From CAWGLW01 sp963823525 (GTDB lineage Bacteria > Pseudomonadota > Gammaproteobacteria > Steroidobacterales > Steroidobacteraceae), in the NCBI GenBank assembly GCA_963823525.1, contig CAWGLW010000001.1, positions 186,001-250,000 of the forward strand: 64,000 nucleotides of DNA. The letters are read 5' to 3'. Position 1 is the first letter of the stretch. The number at the start of each line of letters is the position of its first letter. The notes under the pieces are model-generated. The model saw only the letters and a program-made list of their open reading frames with translations. It searched no databases and was not told where the DNA came from. Of this stretch, positions 17,436 through 27,262 are shown piece after piece. The position numbers and the translations under genes are program-made.

Positions 17436-18560
17436 GTGGCATCGTGCCAATCAGGGGGTCTTTTCGTGCCAGCTCGTTCCACCACAGCACGGGCAATTCC
17501 AGCTTCAGGATTTGCTCGAACGGCCGTCACCGAAGCCGCCGGGTCCAGCTATGGATTCGCCGCATTGTTTGACGAAATCGCCGACCAGGGCGTAGCACCT
17601 CGAGAACTTCTGGCGGGCACATCCATCCCATCGAGGTGGCTGCGCCAGCCGGACCGCGCGCTTTCGCATGAACAGCGCCTGGCGCTCTTTCGCAAAGCGC
17701 AACGGCTTTCGCGGCGGCCTGACACGGCCTTGCGCGCAGGGCAGCGACAGCGAATCAGTGATTTTGGTGTCTACGGTTACGCGATGGCGACGAGCCCAAC
17801 TCTTGGCGACGCCATTCGCTTCGGACGCAAACATCTCGCACTGGCCGGACCCGTCCTGAGGATCACATTCGAGCTGCGCGGCAACTTGGGGGTTCTTCGC
17901 TCGCACAACCCGCAATCGCTTGGCAATGTGCTGCCTTTCGTCGCAGAGTTCTGGCGCAGCTCCATGACCGCGCTGCTCAGTCGAATACTGGAAGCACCGT
18001 TTCCGTCGACGGCCATGTACTTCCCCTATGAGGCACCACGGTATGCCAAAGCCTACCGCAGCACTTTCGCATGCCCCGTGTATTTCGACAGCGACATCAT
18101 GGAGTGGCATTTCGATGCATCCGTGCTCGAGGCGCCCTGCCCTAACGCCAGCACAATGACGGCCGGCATCTTCCGTGACTTCTGCGAGCGCATCGTCTCC
18201 AGTGGCGAGGGCCAGACATCGCTGCAAAGGGAAGTTCGTGCCGCGTGCCTCAACACACAGGGCCGTCAGGTGACGGCGGCAAGCGTTGCGGCCACGCTTG
18301 GGCTTTCGCTTCGGACGTTCCATCGTCGACTTCGGGCGGAGGGTACGACATTCCAGCGCCTGCTCGATGAGGTTCGCAGCTCGGTGGCAATCGAGTACCT
18401 CGTCAACACGACGATGCCGGTCGAGGAGATCGGGAATCGCCTCGGCATGCCGGATGCCTCGAACTTCAGGAAAGCCTTCCGGCGATGGACGGGCAGATCG
18501 CCGGGCACGTATCGTGACAAGTCATCGTTGCCGCGTCCCGGACAGGAACAGCAAGGGTAG
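17436..18560 (+). CDS. AraC-family transcriptional regulator
   Basis: AraC regulator diverging from the crotonase/CoA-transferase/sulfatase operon, so its most likely target is that operon. The N-terminal half has the arabinose-binding-domain type text (SDFGVYGYAMATSPTLGDAIRF). The C-terminal HTH pair is visible as AATLGLSLRTFHRRLRAEGTTF and IGNRLGMPDASNFRKAFRRWTG. GTG at 17436 is the longest start; the first ~35 residues are poorly conserved-looking and an internal start such as the GTG near 17466 is possible. Effector unknown. Confidence 0.88.
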   Translation: MASCQSGGLFVPARSTTARAIPASGFARTAVTEAAGSSYGFAALFDEIADQGVAPRELLAGTSIPSRWLRQPDRALSHEQRLALFRKAQRLSRRPDTALRAGQRQRISDFGVYGYAMATSPTLGDAIRFGRKHLALAGPVLRITFELRGNLGVLRSHNPQSLGNVLPFVAEFWRSSMTALLSRILEAPFPSTAMYFPYEAPRYAKAYRSTFACPVYFDSDIMEWHFDASVLEAPCPNASTMTAGIFRDFCERIVSSGEGQTSLQREVRAACLNTQGRQVTAASVAATLGLSLRTFHRRLRAEGTTFQRLLDEVRSSVAIEYLVNTTMPVEEIGNRLGMPDASNFRKAFRRWTGRSPGTYRDKSSLPRPGQEQQG

Positions 18561-18620
18561 AAGAAGCGGCCGGCTCCGCGGTCAGCCCAGAGTCTGATTC
18601 CCTGCCGGGGGACGGCGCCG

Positions 18621-19289
18621 TTAATTCATCCCGCCCGGCAAGGGCTGCGTGTCGCCCAGTGCGCGAGGACAGCTCTCCGGGATGGCCCCAAGGCCCTGGG
18701 ATTCGACCCGGAAGCCAAGCGACTCCGGCTTGTTCCAATTGATCGTGAAGACGAACACAGTTTCGTAGTCGCTGTTCGGCCATTCAGGTAGCTGGGCGTC
18801 GCTGCGGAATCGCGTCAGCATTGCCGTGGCAAACTCCACGATGTTCGTGTGCTCCCAGGCCAGATAAATCGTCGCGTTGTGGTATTGCGGAGCCAGCAAG
18901 GTATCGGCGAGCAGACCCGGGTCGTTGAAGGGCAGTTGCGTATTGATCGGCACGCCGAGCCGGATAGCGGTCGGCCCGATCGTCAGCAGCGGGCGCACGT
19001 AGTCATAGCGCTGCCCGTCTCCATGCAGCTCGGTCGCCTTGACCTTCGGGTCGGGAGCGAAGATGTAGTCCGGAGGCGGGAAATGAGCGCTGAACCAGTC
19101 CGGCAGCATCAGCGCGCGGTTCAGGCCCTGGCAGGTCAGCAGCCCGAGGCCCTGTTTCGGTTTTTCGCCGTGACGCACGATCACAAGGGTCTCTATGTTG
19201 GCATCGGCGGAGCTGCCCGATACCGGAAGCGTCAGGAAAGCGCAGACGGCCAGTAAAGCCGATTGCGTGACCAACCTTAAATGGCTCAT
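18621..19289 (-). CDS. Exported histidine phosphatase superfamily protein
   Basis: Signal peptide (LVTQSALLAVCAFLTLPVSGSSA) followed by the phosphohistidine motif VIVRHGEKP, which places it in the histidine phosphatase (phosphoglycerate-mutase-like) clan. The second His is probably in YLAWEHTNIVEF. Length ~222. I start at ATG 19289 because AGGTGG lies about 10 bases upstream; a GTG four codons earlier falls inside that site. Neighbouring gene encodes another secreted phosphatase-like protein. Substrate unknown. Confidence 0.8.
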   Translation of the reverse strand: MSHLRLVTQSALLAVCAFLTLPVSGSSADANIETLVIVRHGEKPKQGLGLLTCQGLNRALMLPDWFSAHFPPPDYIFAPDPKVKATELHGDGQRYDYVRPLLTIGPTAIRLGVPINTQLPFNDPGLLADTLLAPQYHNATIYLAWEHTNIVEFATAMLTRFRSDAQLPEWPNSDYETVFVFTINWNKPESLGFRVESQGLGAIPESCPRALGDTQPLPGGMN

Positions 19290-19430
19290 CGGAGCACCCA
19301 CCTGATAAGCGTTCGACCGGCATTCTACCGCGTATCGATTCGCTGCTGGCGCCCATCCGTTGCTGACGTATTCGCGCGCCGGAGTGCAAAAACCCCGCCG
19401 ATTCAGAATCGTCCGTGCAACGGGGGCCGG

Positions 19431-20495
19431 TCAATGCTTCGCTTCGGGCTGTTCCGTCTCCACGCCTTTGCGGTCGTAGGCACCGAACAACGAAGGGTCG
19501 AGTCCCTTGCGATCAAAGATGCCTTTAAGTGCAATGTTAGCGATCTCGGGACCGTTCTCGGTCATCGTGACCCACATGATGTGATCCACGTTGCCCGGTC
19601 CATCCTGGTGAAAAGACGCGCCTGCCGGCCCCATCGTGATGTGTTCATGGCCATCGATAAAGTCGTAGTCGTAGTAGTGCAGGTGACCCGCGATAAACGT
19701 GTGCTTCCGGCCTTTGAGCAGCGCTTGAACGGTCGTGAAGCTGTCGGACGGTTTTTCCCAGGCGGGCTCATGCAGAAACAGGAATGTCCAGCGCACGTCG
19801 GGGTATTGCGCTAGCGCGTTCTTGATGAACGTAATCTGGTCGTCGCTGAACTCAACCTTCTGCGCCAGGCCTGCGACGACTGATTCATCGGACATGAACT
19901 CGGCCAGCATGGCCTTTGCCTTGGCAGGGTCTTCTGTCTGAAGTCGATTGTACGTATCGAGCTTTTCTTTTATGCCCGGCGGGGCCTCGCGTGGCGGATC
20001 TTCGCTATCGAGGACAAGGAACAGCGTATTGTCATAGACAAACCGGTATCGCGTGGCGCCATACCTGTCACGCCAGACCTGCTGTGCTGTCTTGTTTGCG
20101 ATATCGTGATTGCCTGGTGTCCGGAAGAACGGGATTCCGAGCGTCTTCAGCATGTCGTCGGCCTGGTCCCACTCAGCGTTCAGTTCGACCTTGTCATCAC
20201 TGTAGCCTTCAATAAGGTCACCAACATTGATAACAAATTCCGGCTGCAGCAGCCTGATCTGTCCCATGGCCAGCTTGAAGGTGTGCTCGACGTTGGCACC
20301 TCCGGTGCGGTCGCCGATGATGACAAACTGGAAGTTGTCGGGATCGGCCCTGAAGTCTGCGGACGTCCATGGCTTCGCACCGGGCAGCGCTTCCTTGTCA
20401 AATGAAAAATCGGCAGAAAGCGCTGAAGTGCTCACGCCCGCGACCGACAAGGCAAGCAGAAATGACCAGATAGCACCTGAGAAATTGCGTGACAT
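19431..20495 (-). CDS. Exported calcineurin-like metallophosphoesterase
   Basis: Binuclear-metal phosphoesterase in the periplasm. Metal motifs in order: FVIIGDRTGG (D-R replaces the more common D-x-H), INVGDLIEGYSDD, PGNHDI, FLHEPAWEKP and AGHLHYYDYDF. A signal peptide spans about residues 8-28 (WSFLLALSVAGVSTSALSA). The ATG at 20495 has a strong GGAGG about 7 bases upstream, so the longer frame beginning at 20555 is rejected. The GDR variant at the first metal position occurs in some family branches. Lower GC than its neighbours. Confidence 0.88.
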   Translation of the reverse strand: MSRNFSGAIWSFLLALSVAGVSTSALSADFSFDKEALPGAKPWTSADFRADPDNFQFVIIGDRTGGANVEHTFKLAMGQIRLLQPEFVINVGDLIEGYSDDKVELNAEWDQADDMLKTLGIPFFRTPGNHDIANKTAQQVWRDRYGATRYRFVYDNTLFLVLDSEDPPREAPPGIKEKLDTYNRLQTEDPAKAKAMLAEFMSDESVVAGLAQKVEFSDDQITFIKNALAQYPDVRWTFLFLHEPAWEKPSDSFTTVQALLKGRKHTFIAGHLHYYDYDFIDGHEHITMGPAGASFHQDGPGNVDHIMWVTMTENGPEIANIALKGIFDRKGLDPSLFGAYDRKGVETEQPEAKH

Positions 20496-20752
20496 GAAAA
20501 CCTCCTTCGGGCGTTGACGAACGCACGACCCTGACAAACACATTTTCCATACCAACAGCCCGCGACAAACGGCGCAATTCGGTCCTGTAACGGACGGCTG
20601 CGTATATGCGCCTAACAGCCTGCGGCTCGTGTCCGTACGGTGGAGGTCCGGTTCTTGCGCTTGATCTGGGACCCTTCGTGCAGTGTCTGGTCGATCGGGC
20701 CCGGAGTCGCGCGCCGATCAGCGCAGCATTCGTGAGCTGCGTCCGGGAGGCT

Positions 20753-21562
20753 TCATTGCTTGAGCAGCGGCCGCACATCCGCTGCCCTTCGTTGACTGTT
20801 CAACGCCAGCAGGTCGGCAATGATCGCGATGTGTCCGCTGCCACCAATGACCAACACCCTGTCGCCTGGCTGCGCTTCGGCCTGGATATTGGCATACATA
20901 CGGAAATTTCTGTGCCACCAGCTGGCCGACGCATCCGCGCCGGCGTAGCCATCCCCTGCCCCTATCGCGTTGGTGTCGATATAGAACGCCTTGTTAGCCG
21001 CGAACTCCGTCGGATCGTTGCACTGGCTGAGCAACTGCCCAAGCGATAATGATTCATGATCCCTCTGACTTTCTGCAGTCAGCTGCTCGATCTTCCGATT
21101 CAAGCCAGCGACCGCTTCAGGATCATTTTTCTCAGCATACTCGAGCATTCGATCTGCCTGCTACTCCACCCCTCGGTGATCAAACGACGTCACCTGGTCA
21201 AGGCCGCTGTCGTCCGCAATGCGAAAGCCCAACTGGTAGATCTCGTTCACCGGCAGCTCGAAGTTCCCACGGCGATAGTCTTGATATCGCCGCTGGATGT
21301 CCGCCTGACTCGATGGCGCGTACTCGAGCATCACGCGAGTGGGTTTGAACTCAGTGGCAATTCGCTTTGCCAGCGCCTGCAGATACCGCTGCGACTCCGC
21401 ACTGGTGACATCGAGGCTTTGAGTCTTGACCGCATCCAGGCCCGGATTGCTGAAGTGGAAGGTACCGAGGAGCATGACCTGCGCCTTCGGTACCGGGGGC
21501 TCGGCCTGTGCCGTCGCGCCGCCGATTAACAACGCAAGCAAGAAAAGGGATCGAATTTTCAT
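20753..21562 (-). pseudogene. DUF5694-like exported protein, interrupted by one amber codon
   Basis: Homologue of the intact gene at 40220-41041. It starts with a signal peptide (MKIRSLFLLALLIGGATAQA) and continues AQVMLLGTFHFSNPG through to VLVIGGSGHIAIIADLL at the C-terminus. The reading frame is continuous over 270 codons except for a TAG at 21161-21163, where the paralogue has Trp in DVEWQADRMLEYAE. A TGG to TAG change explains it. Without readthrough only 133 residues would be made, lacking the C-terminal GGSGH segment. Function of the family is unknown to me. Domain name is from memory. Confidence 0.8.
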
Positions 21563-21689
21563 TGTTACAGGAAACCGCCACTGCGTTGAGCCGCACACTG
21601 CGATCCAGTGTACGAACACTCTTGCAGGAGAGGAAGGCCGGTCCCTGTATTGCGCTTGCCGCCCTTCGGTTGCGCGTCCACGGCTCGAG

Positions 21690-22736
21690 TAAAGACTGGC
21701 ATCGTACGAACGCCTGGCGGAACTCGACCGGGCGATGAGCCATGCGGGCAGCTATGCCGAGTGGCAGGAGAGTGCTGCCGAGCACGATCGCCTCTCGGGC
21801 GCCGCGGACTGGCGCGAGGACGACCAGTGTGAGTGGATTCACGCCAGCGAACTGCGGGCGAGCATTGCGCGCCTGCGCAGGATGCGTCGGCGTGGAGAGA
21901 CCTGGACGCTCATGAACGCGTTCCAGGACGCGCTGTTCCGTCATCAGGGCGAATGCGCGCAGCCCGAGCTCTACCAGGTCGCCCGCGCCGGTACCAAGCG
22001 GGTGATCGGCGAATACCTCGAAGAGCTGGAGACCTGTTTCGCGTACCTGCTGGATCTGCAAGCGCCCGGGGTCGACGACGCCTATCGTCTGGCGCAGGTG
22101 AAGCGCGTCGGTCGCGTCTACGGCCGCCCCGCCCTGATGCTGTCCGGCGGTGCGTTGCTCGGCCTGTTTCACTTCGGCGTCGTCAAGGCGCTGTTCGAGA
22201 GGAGGCGGGCACGGTGTCGGATCGAGCATGGGATCGATCATCGCGGCCTGGACCTGCGTGCACCGGACGAAGAGCTGCGCGAGCTCTTCGCCGATCCGTC
22301 GCGCATTAACCGCGAGGCCTGGGCCGCCTGCCGATTGGCAAGATGCGGGACCAGGAGACCTTGTTGGACCAGGACAAACTGCGTCGCTTCCTGCCACGGT
22401 GCTCGGGGATCGAACGTTCTCAGGCGCGATGCGGCACTCGCGGCGCATCCTCAACATCACGGTCTCGCCGCTTCGCAAGCAACAGATTCCGCGTCTGCTC
22501 AATTACCTGTCCGCCCGAACGCGCTCGTGAACAGCGCCGTGCTGGCATCCTGCGCTATACCGGTGGCTTTCAAGCCGGTCCAGCTGCTGTCAAGGCGGCG
22601 GGGGAGAGTCGAACCCTGGATGAAAAACGAGCGATGGATCGACGGCTCGGTTCACAGCGACCTGCCATTCGAGGCAGCGCGTTGCCGCGTCTGCTTCAGT
22701 TGCATTCGGCACGACTGGACGAGTCATCGGAGCTGA
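21690..22736 (+). pseudogene. DUF3336/patatin-like phospholipase, multiply frameshifted
   Basis: Remnant of a patatin-family lipid acyl hydrolase with an N-terminal DUF3336-type domain. Recognisable pieces sit in all three frames: SYAEWQESAAEHDRLSGA and MLSGGALLGLFHFGVVKALFE (frame of 21735), GSSMGSIIAAWTCVH carrying the nucleophile Ser (another frame), PDEELRELFADPSRINREAW, QETLLDQDKLRRFL, RRILNITVSPLRKQQIPRLLNYL, and finally SAVLASCAIPVAFKPV with the DGSVHSDLP dyad Asp. At least five frameshifts separate them, so no active enzyme can be made. Confidence 0.8.
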
Positions 22737-22854
22737 GGCCGGCGATCACGGCAACTTGCGTGTATCGGTTCGTTCGAGTTCTCGCCTCAGCAGTGCATCT
22801 GAGGCTTCAACGTATAATGAGTACGTATCCGCGTTCAACTTGCGAACGCAGACA

Positions 22855-23570
22855 ATGAACGCGCTGAGAGTCGCGAGATGTATCACTCGTTGGCGCGCGC
22901 GCTGTATCGCCTCGAGCACGATCCGGAACTCCGGGTCGGTGTGATCTGGGCCGAGGGACCACACTTCACCTCCGGAGTCGATCTCAACGACTGGGCCGAC
23001 GCCTTCGCATCCGGATCGCCATTCCCGATCGAGGATGGCGAGATCGATCCTTTTTCCCTGAGCGGACCCCGCCTTTCGAAACCCCTGGTGATCGCTGTAC
23101 AGGGACGCTGCTACACCTGGGGCTGGGAACTGCTGCTCAACACGGACCTGCGGGTCGCCTCCAGCGACACCCGCTTCGCGATGCTCGAAGTGCGCAGGGG
23201 CATCTATGCCTGTGGCGGCGCGACGCTGCGCCTTCGCCTGGAAATCGGCGGGGCGAATGCCCAGCGCTACCTGCATACGGGCGACGAACTCGGAGCCGAA
23301 GACGCCTACCGGCTCGGCCTCGTGCAGCAGCTGTGCGAGCCGGGCGAGCAACTGCAGTGCGCACTGGCACTTGCGCAGCACGTGGCGCAGGCCGCGCCAC
23401 TTGGCGTTCAGGGCAGCCTGCGTTCGTCACGCACACGGATACTCAAAGGTGAGGCAGCCGCGGTCGAACCCATGTTCCGCGGCATCGCGGAAGTGATGCG
23501 CAGCGAGGACGCTGCCGAGGGCGTGCGCTCATTCATCGAACGGCGCGACGCGGTATTTCGGGGCCGTTAA
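22855..23570 (+). pseudogene. Enoyl-CoA hydratase/isomerase with broken 5' end
   Basis: From ATG 22878 a 230-residue crotonase-like frame runs to VFRGR, a typical family end. Oxyanion segments: HFTSGVDLNDW and QGRCYTWGWELLLNTDLRVAS. The first strand expected in this family lies just upstream in a different frame (AFNLRTQTMNALR near 22835-22870), so a frameshift separates it from the body. The HA-x-GGG-type second oxyanion turn is altered to YTWGWE. It follows two other broken genes. A shortened but folded product from 22878 cannot be excluded. Confidence 0.6.
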
Positions 23571-24208
23571 TCGCACTCCTGCGACGCCGGCAGTGTTCGA
23601 TGCCCTTCGCGTGGAGTCGGCAAAGCGCTGGTTCGTGATGAGCCGGGTCCTGGCAGCACGGCAGCAGGCAGTGCCTGCGCGTGGCTGGCGGCACCGCTGG
23701 TCGAGATGGCGAGCTCTTTCTCCCTGTCAAAAGTCCAGCAAGTTAATCGTTGCGTATATACCACCCTCAATCAGGCCAAGGCGGACGCATCTGATTACGT
23801 CGAGCGGTTCTGAAATCCGCATTGACGACATTCGACGCTTGGATTCATGAGTCTGGCGGGGTAGGAAAGTGCAGCAGACGCAGCTTTGGATAGATCGTGC
23901 GTTACGGTCCGCATTTGCAATGCCTGCGTGCGTACCCGACTGACGGCTTCTGGCCGACCGCTGACCTTCAGCCATCCGTCTCTACCCGGTTGTTGCCCCC
24001 GACTTCGGATTCCCTCGGATCGGGTACATGAACATCAGGCTCAGGAGAAGCGTCCGCACCGTCACGGTCGTTGCGGCGTATGGCATGGGTCAGGGCAACT
24101 GGGCACCGACAGTCCAGGCCGTCTCAACTGTTGCGAGCCCCGTGGAACGCCTCTATCTCAGATCGAGCCCTTCTCAATTCGAACCTGCCCAGGCAGACCT
24201 TCGCGCGC
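23571..24208. other. Non-coding stretch without a recognisable gene
   Basis: Between the damaged crotonase and the small membrane-protein gene. Only short frames without conserved motifs are present. One plus-strand frame at 24028-24258 overlaps the opposite gene and shows no family signature. Confidence 0.5.
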
Positions 24209-24592
24209 TCAACTACGTTCTGATCCACGCTCCGGATTTAGGCGGATCTGCAGCATGAAAAAAAGCGAGACAGGCATCGCAGCGGCCATCAGGGCGGTAA
24301 AAGCCAGAACCGATTTGTCGCTCAGGATGAAATACCGGTCAGGGTGGATCTGCTGCAGTTGATCGACGAACTCGAGTGCGCGCATCAGAGCACCGAAGAA
24401 ACCAATGGTCGCCACCCCGGCACCGAATATAAACAGGATGGACACGACCACGACCTGAAAATGCGATAGCTTGCTCCCGACGAAATAGGCGGTTGCAAGG
24501 TAGGCGAAGGTTATTGCCAGTAATACGCTCAGTGAGTCGGCGCTATTTCCAACGCTCATGAACATCAATTCCCACAACTCCGCTTCTGTCAT
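24209..24592 (-). CDS. Small integral membrane protein of unknown function
   Basis: 127 residues with three or four hydrophobic segments: about 20-40 (SVLLAITFAYLATAYFVG), 45-68 (VVVVSILFIFGAGVATIGFF) and 95-115 (VLAFTALMAAAMPVSLFFML). I do not recognise a family. It is probably real because AAGGAGG lies about 9 bases before the ATG and the hydrophobic pattern is regular. It is isolated between degraded stretches on both sides. Confidence 0.6.
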   Translation of the reverse strand: MTEAELWELMFMSVGNSADSLSVLLAITFAYLATAYFVGSKLSHFQVVVVSILFIFGAGVATIGFFGALMRALEFVDQLQQIHPDRYFILSDKSVLAFTALMAAAMPVSLFFMLQIRLNPERGSERS

Positions 24593-24640
24593 TGTCCGAT
24601 CCCTCCTTGGTGAGGATCTGGATCAGGATAGCTCAATGCT

Positions 24641-24780
24641 GGGGGGGGCACGGACGAAACAGAGGGAAGAGGGGGAGAGGAGAAAGAAGAACAGAGGAGG
24701 CGAGGGACAGAGAGAAAAACGCCCGATGCGCAGGCAGGGGGCGGGAGGCGCGGGCGGGCCGCGCGGCGGAGGAGCATACG
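24641..24780. repeat. Low-complexity purine-rich tract
   Basis: Begins with eight consecutive G residues at 24641-24648. From about 24657 to 24720 the plus strand is almost only A and G, with a handful of C. It then passes into G/C-only text to about 24780. Nothing codes here. The composition is unlike anything else in the window. Confidence 0.7.
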
Positions 24781-25304
24781 ACGCGCCAGAGGCGAGGCAA
24801 TGAGCGCGCCAGAGGCGGACCGCGCACACGAAGATCATCGACCAGCGCCGTCGCAAATAGCACCGATCGAGTTCGCTTCATGCGCGCCGCAGACGGATCG
24901 CGAACAGAGTCGTGTGCGCTGCCACCGCCGCGGTAGGCGCAGACCGATCAGAAGAAGACGCCGGCTCGATTCTCGCCCGTGAGCGGCGGAAGCCCTGAAC
25001 TAAAGTCTGTGCTCTGCGTATCCATGAGCATCGAAACTCAGTGACAACCTGTTCGAGATCTCGACGTCTTGCCCGACAAGCTGCACCTGAGATGTCCAGG
25101 CTTCGGCGCTCGCACCGCGGGCAACCCGCGACAGCGCAACAGGGAGAAAGAGAACCTATGCCGACTCGATCATCGGCCGCCTGACTTCAGCGGGCGTGCA
25201 GGATCCTACTACCTGCGCGTGGATTGCAGGACCATCCGCGCCGCGGAAGGCAATAGCAGGAGCTATCTCCCCTCGCGGCAGCGAGTTGCAGGACTTCCAG
25301 TATT
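24781..25304. other. Non-coding stretch without a recognisable gene
   Basis: No frame on either strand shows a family motif. It lies between the purine-rich tract and an IS3 transposase scrap and is probably eroded DNA. Confidence 0.45.
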
Positions 25305-25526
25305 TTGACCAGGAGGTCCTTCGATGAAGGCGCGGCGTATCGATCTATCCGCGAGGCTGCGGAAGGAGCCGTCGAGGGCCGGCAACCGTGGTTGATGGAT
25401 CTTGTCTCCGATCAATTGGCCGGCGGCGGACGAGTCCGGGTGCTCCATGTCGCGGATGACTGCTCTGGCGAGTGCGTCCTGCAGGCCGTTGACCTCTCGA
25501 TCTCGGGGAGTCATGCCGTCACCTGA
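25305..25526 (+). mobile_element. IS3-family transposase remnant (integrase core piece)
   Basis: About 50 codons resemble the DDE integrase core of IS3-family OrfB. PWLMDLVSDQLAGGGRVRVL has the first catalytic Asp after W-x-M, HVADDCSGECVLQAVDLSISG has the second. The third acidic residue and the rest of the transposase are absent, and no terminal repeats are visible close by. Inactive fragment. Confidence 0.65.
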
Positions 25527-25779
25527 ATGGGGGCGTTGCCGCCGGAGGAGCCGCGGGCCTTTATGCGCGTATCGAGCGACTGACAGTAGGCGCCCAATAG
25601 AGCAATGGGCAACAACAAGCTCGCGCGGTCGATAGGCACTTGGAGCATGATCTGCATCAGGCCGGGTCAGGGTAAAAACTGGCCCGCGAGTCCGCCGGCA
25701 ATCAAACCGGTCAGTACTCTGACCGCAATTGTTTCTGGCGCCCGATAATTCCCAACTAACTTCGGATGTCAATTACCAA

Positions 25780-27030
25780 ATGAACTCAAAGAAAATTGCA
25801 GCGCTGGATAACCAGCTGATCAAGGCAGCGAAGAAAGTCAGAGTCTTAAACACTTTGGCCTGGCCCGTGGATGCCGGAGAAAAGTTTCTCGACAGCTGGC
25901 GCAATGGCAAGCCTGCACTGCCCCAGGTGAGTATCCAGCCACCCGACATTGCGGCCAACATAAAAGACCTCGACGACATCGCCGGCCAGTGTAATCAGGA
26001 TGATCCGGTCGAAAAGTTCTTGTTCGCAACAGCACACAGTTACGCCGATGCCGGGCGCATGCTAATGAATGTCGGAACACCGGCATTCACCCAGTATGCG
26101 GAGAAAGTGTATGGCCGTCCTGACTTCATCTACAAGCATCAGGGCGTCTCGGCCGTGGACGGCGCAAAATTTTTTCTGGAGGTTACCGACAATCTTCTGC
26201 GCGGCACTGTCATACAGCCCATCGAGGCCGATATTTCCGCCACCGAATTTGCCAAGTGGCTGGAAGCAGAAGTGGATGCATTTTTCAGGTTCGACGATGT
26301 AAAAGTCGTGGTCGATGAGACGATATCCGCCAAGGCATTGGCCGGCGCGACACGTATCCGGCTGAGAAGCGGCGCGCTGTTCTCGCAACTCGACAAGGAT
26401 CAACTACTGCATCATGAAGCATTCGTGCATACGGCCACGCAACTGAATGGCCGCAAGCAGGCCAATCTGAAGTCACTCGGCCTCGGCGCTCCGCGCACTA
26501 CCCGCACGCAGGAAGGAATTGCGGTACTGGCTGAGTTGATTACCAACTCGATGGACATAAACCGGTTGCGGCGCATCGCTCTGCGCGTATTAGCGGTGAA
26601 AGACGCTCTGGACGGCGCTGACTTTGTCGACCTGTTCAGGTTCTTTCTGGATGCCGGCCAGTCGGAGAAAGAATCGGTTCAATCTGCACAGCGTATTTTC
26701 CGTGGTGGCGCGGTCGAGGGCGGCGTGGTGTTTACTAAAGACGGTGTCTATCTGCAGGGCCTGCTGGAAGTTCACACACTGTTGCGCGTGGCAATTCGTG
26801 ATAACAAACCAGGCTTGGTAAGCAACCTGTTTGCAGGCAGGTTAACGGTAGCCGATGCCATACGGCTGGACCCTTGCTTTCAACAGGGCTGGCTGGTTCG
26901 CCCCGCGCAACCGGCGTGGGAGCGGTGATTGCAGCGCCCCGGCAATGCGCGAATGGCATTTATCGCCAACATCAGTCTCGATAACGTATCCCTGCAACGC
27001 GCCATCGAGCTGGAAGATGAAATTGGCTGA
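25780..27030 (+). pseudogene. DUF1704 (QEGLA-motif) family protein with premature UGA
   Basis: Putative metallopeptidase of the DUF1704 family, annotated elsewhere as flavohemoglobin-expression-modulating QEGLA protein. The zinc signature is HHEAFVH, followed by LGLGAPRTTRTQEGIAVLAEL, a variant of the QEGLA box supplying the third ligand. The frame halts at a UGA at 26926-26928 after RPAQPAWER. It then continues in the same frame for 33 codons of coherent protein text (AFIANISLDNVSLQRAIE) to a second stop at 27028-27030. The catalytic part is complete, so a shortened product might fold. GC is lower than in the flanks. Start ATG 25780 has no clear ribosome site. Confidence 0.7.
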
Positions 27031-27262
27031 AAGGACCGTAGAAGCTGGGATGAGAGCACAGGTCGGCGGCCAGGTTGGGCGGCATTCAATGACGTCTTTG
27101 CTCTGACCCGATAGGTCTTGCCGCGCGTACAGGGGGACCCAGATGATCCTCAGCAATGCCGAGTCGTTGCGGAATCACGGCGGCAGCAGAGTTCCGGGAG
27201 GGCCGTTCTCCCAAACGCCCTCTATCAGCATGTGGGCGTGACGACTGCGCGGTATAGGCTCA

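Noticed and set aside
24028..24258. Plus-strand frame of 76 codons
   Set aside because: It overlaps the better supported minus-strand membrane protein gene, has no family text and no clear ribosome site.
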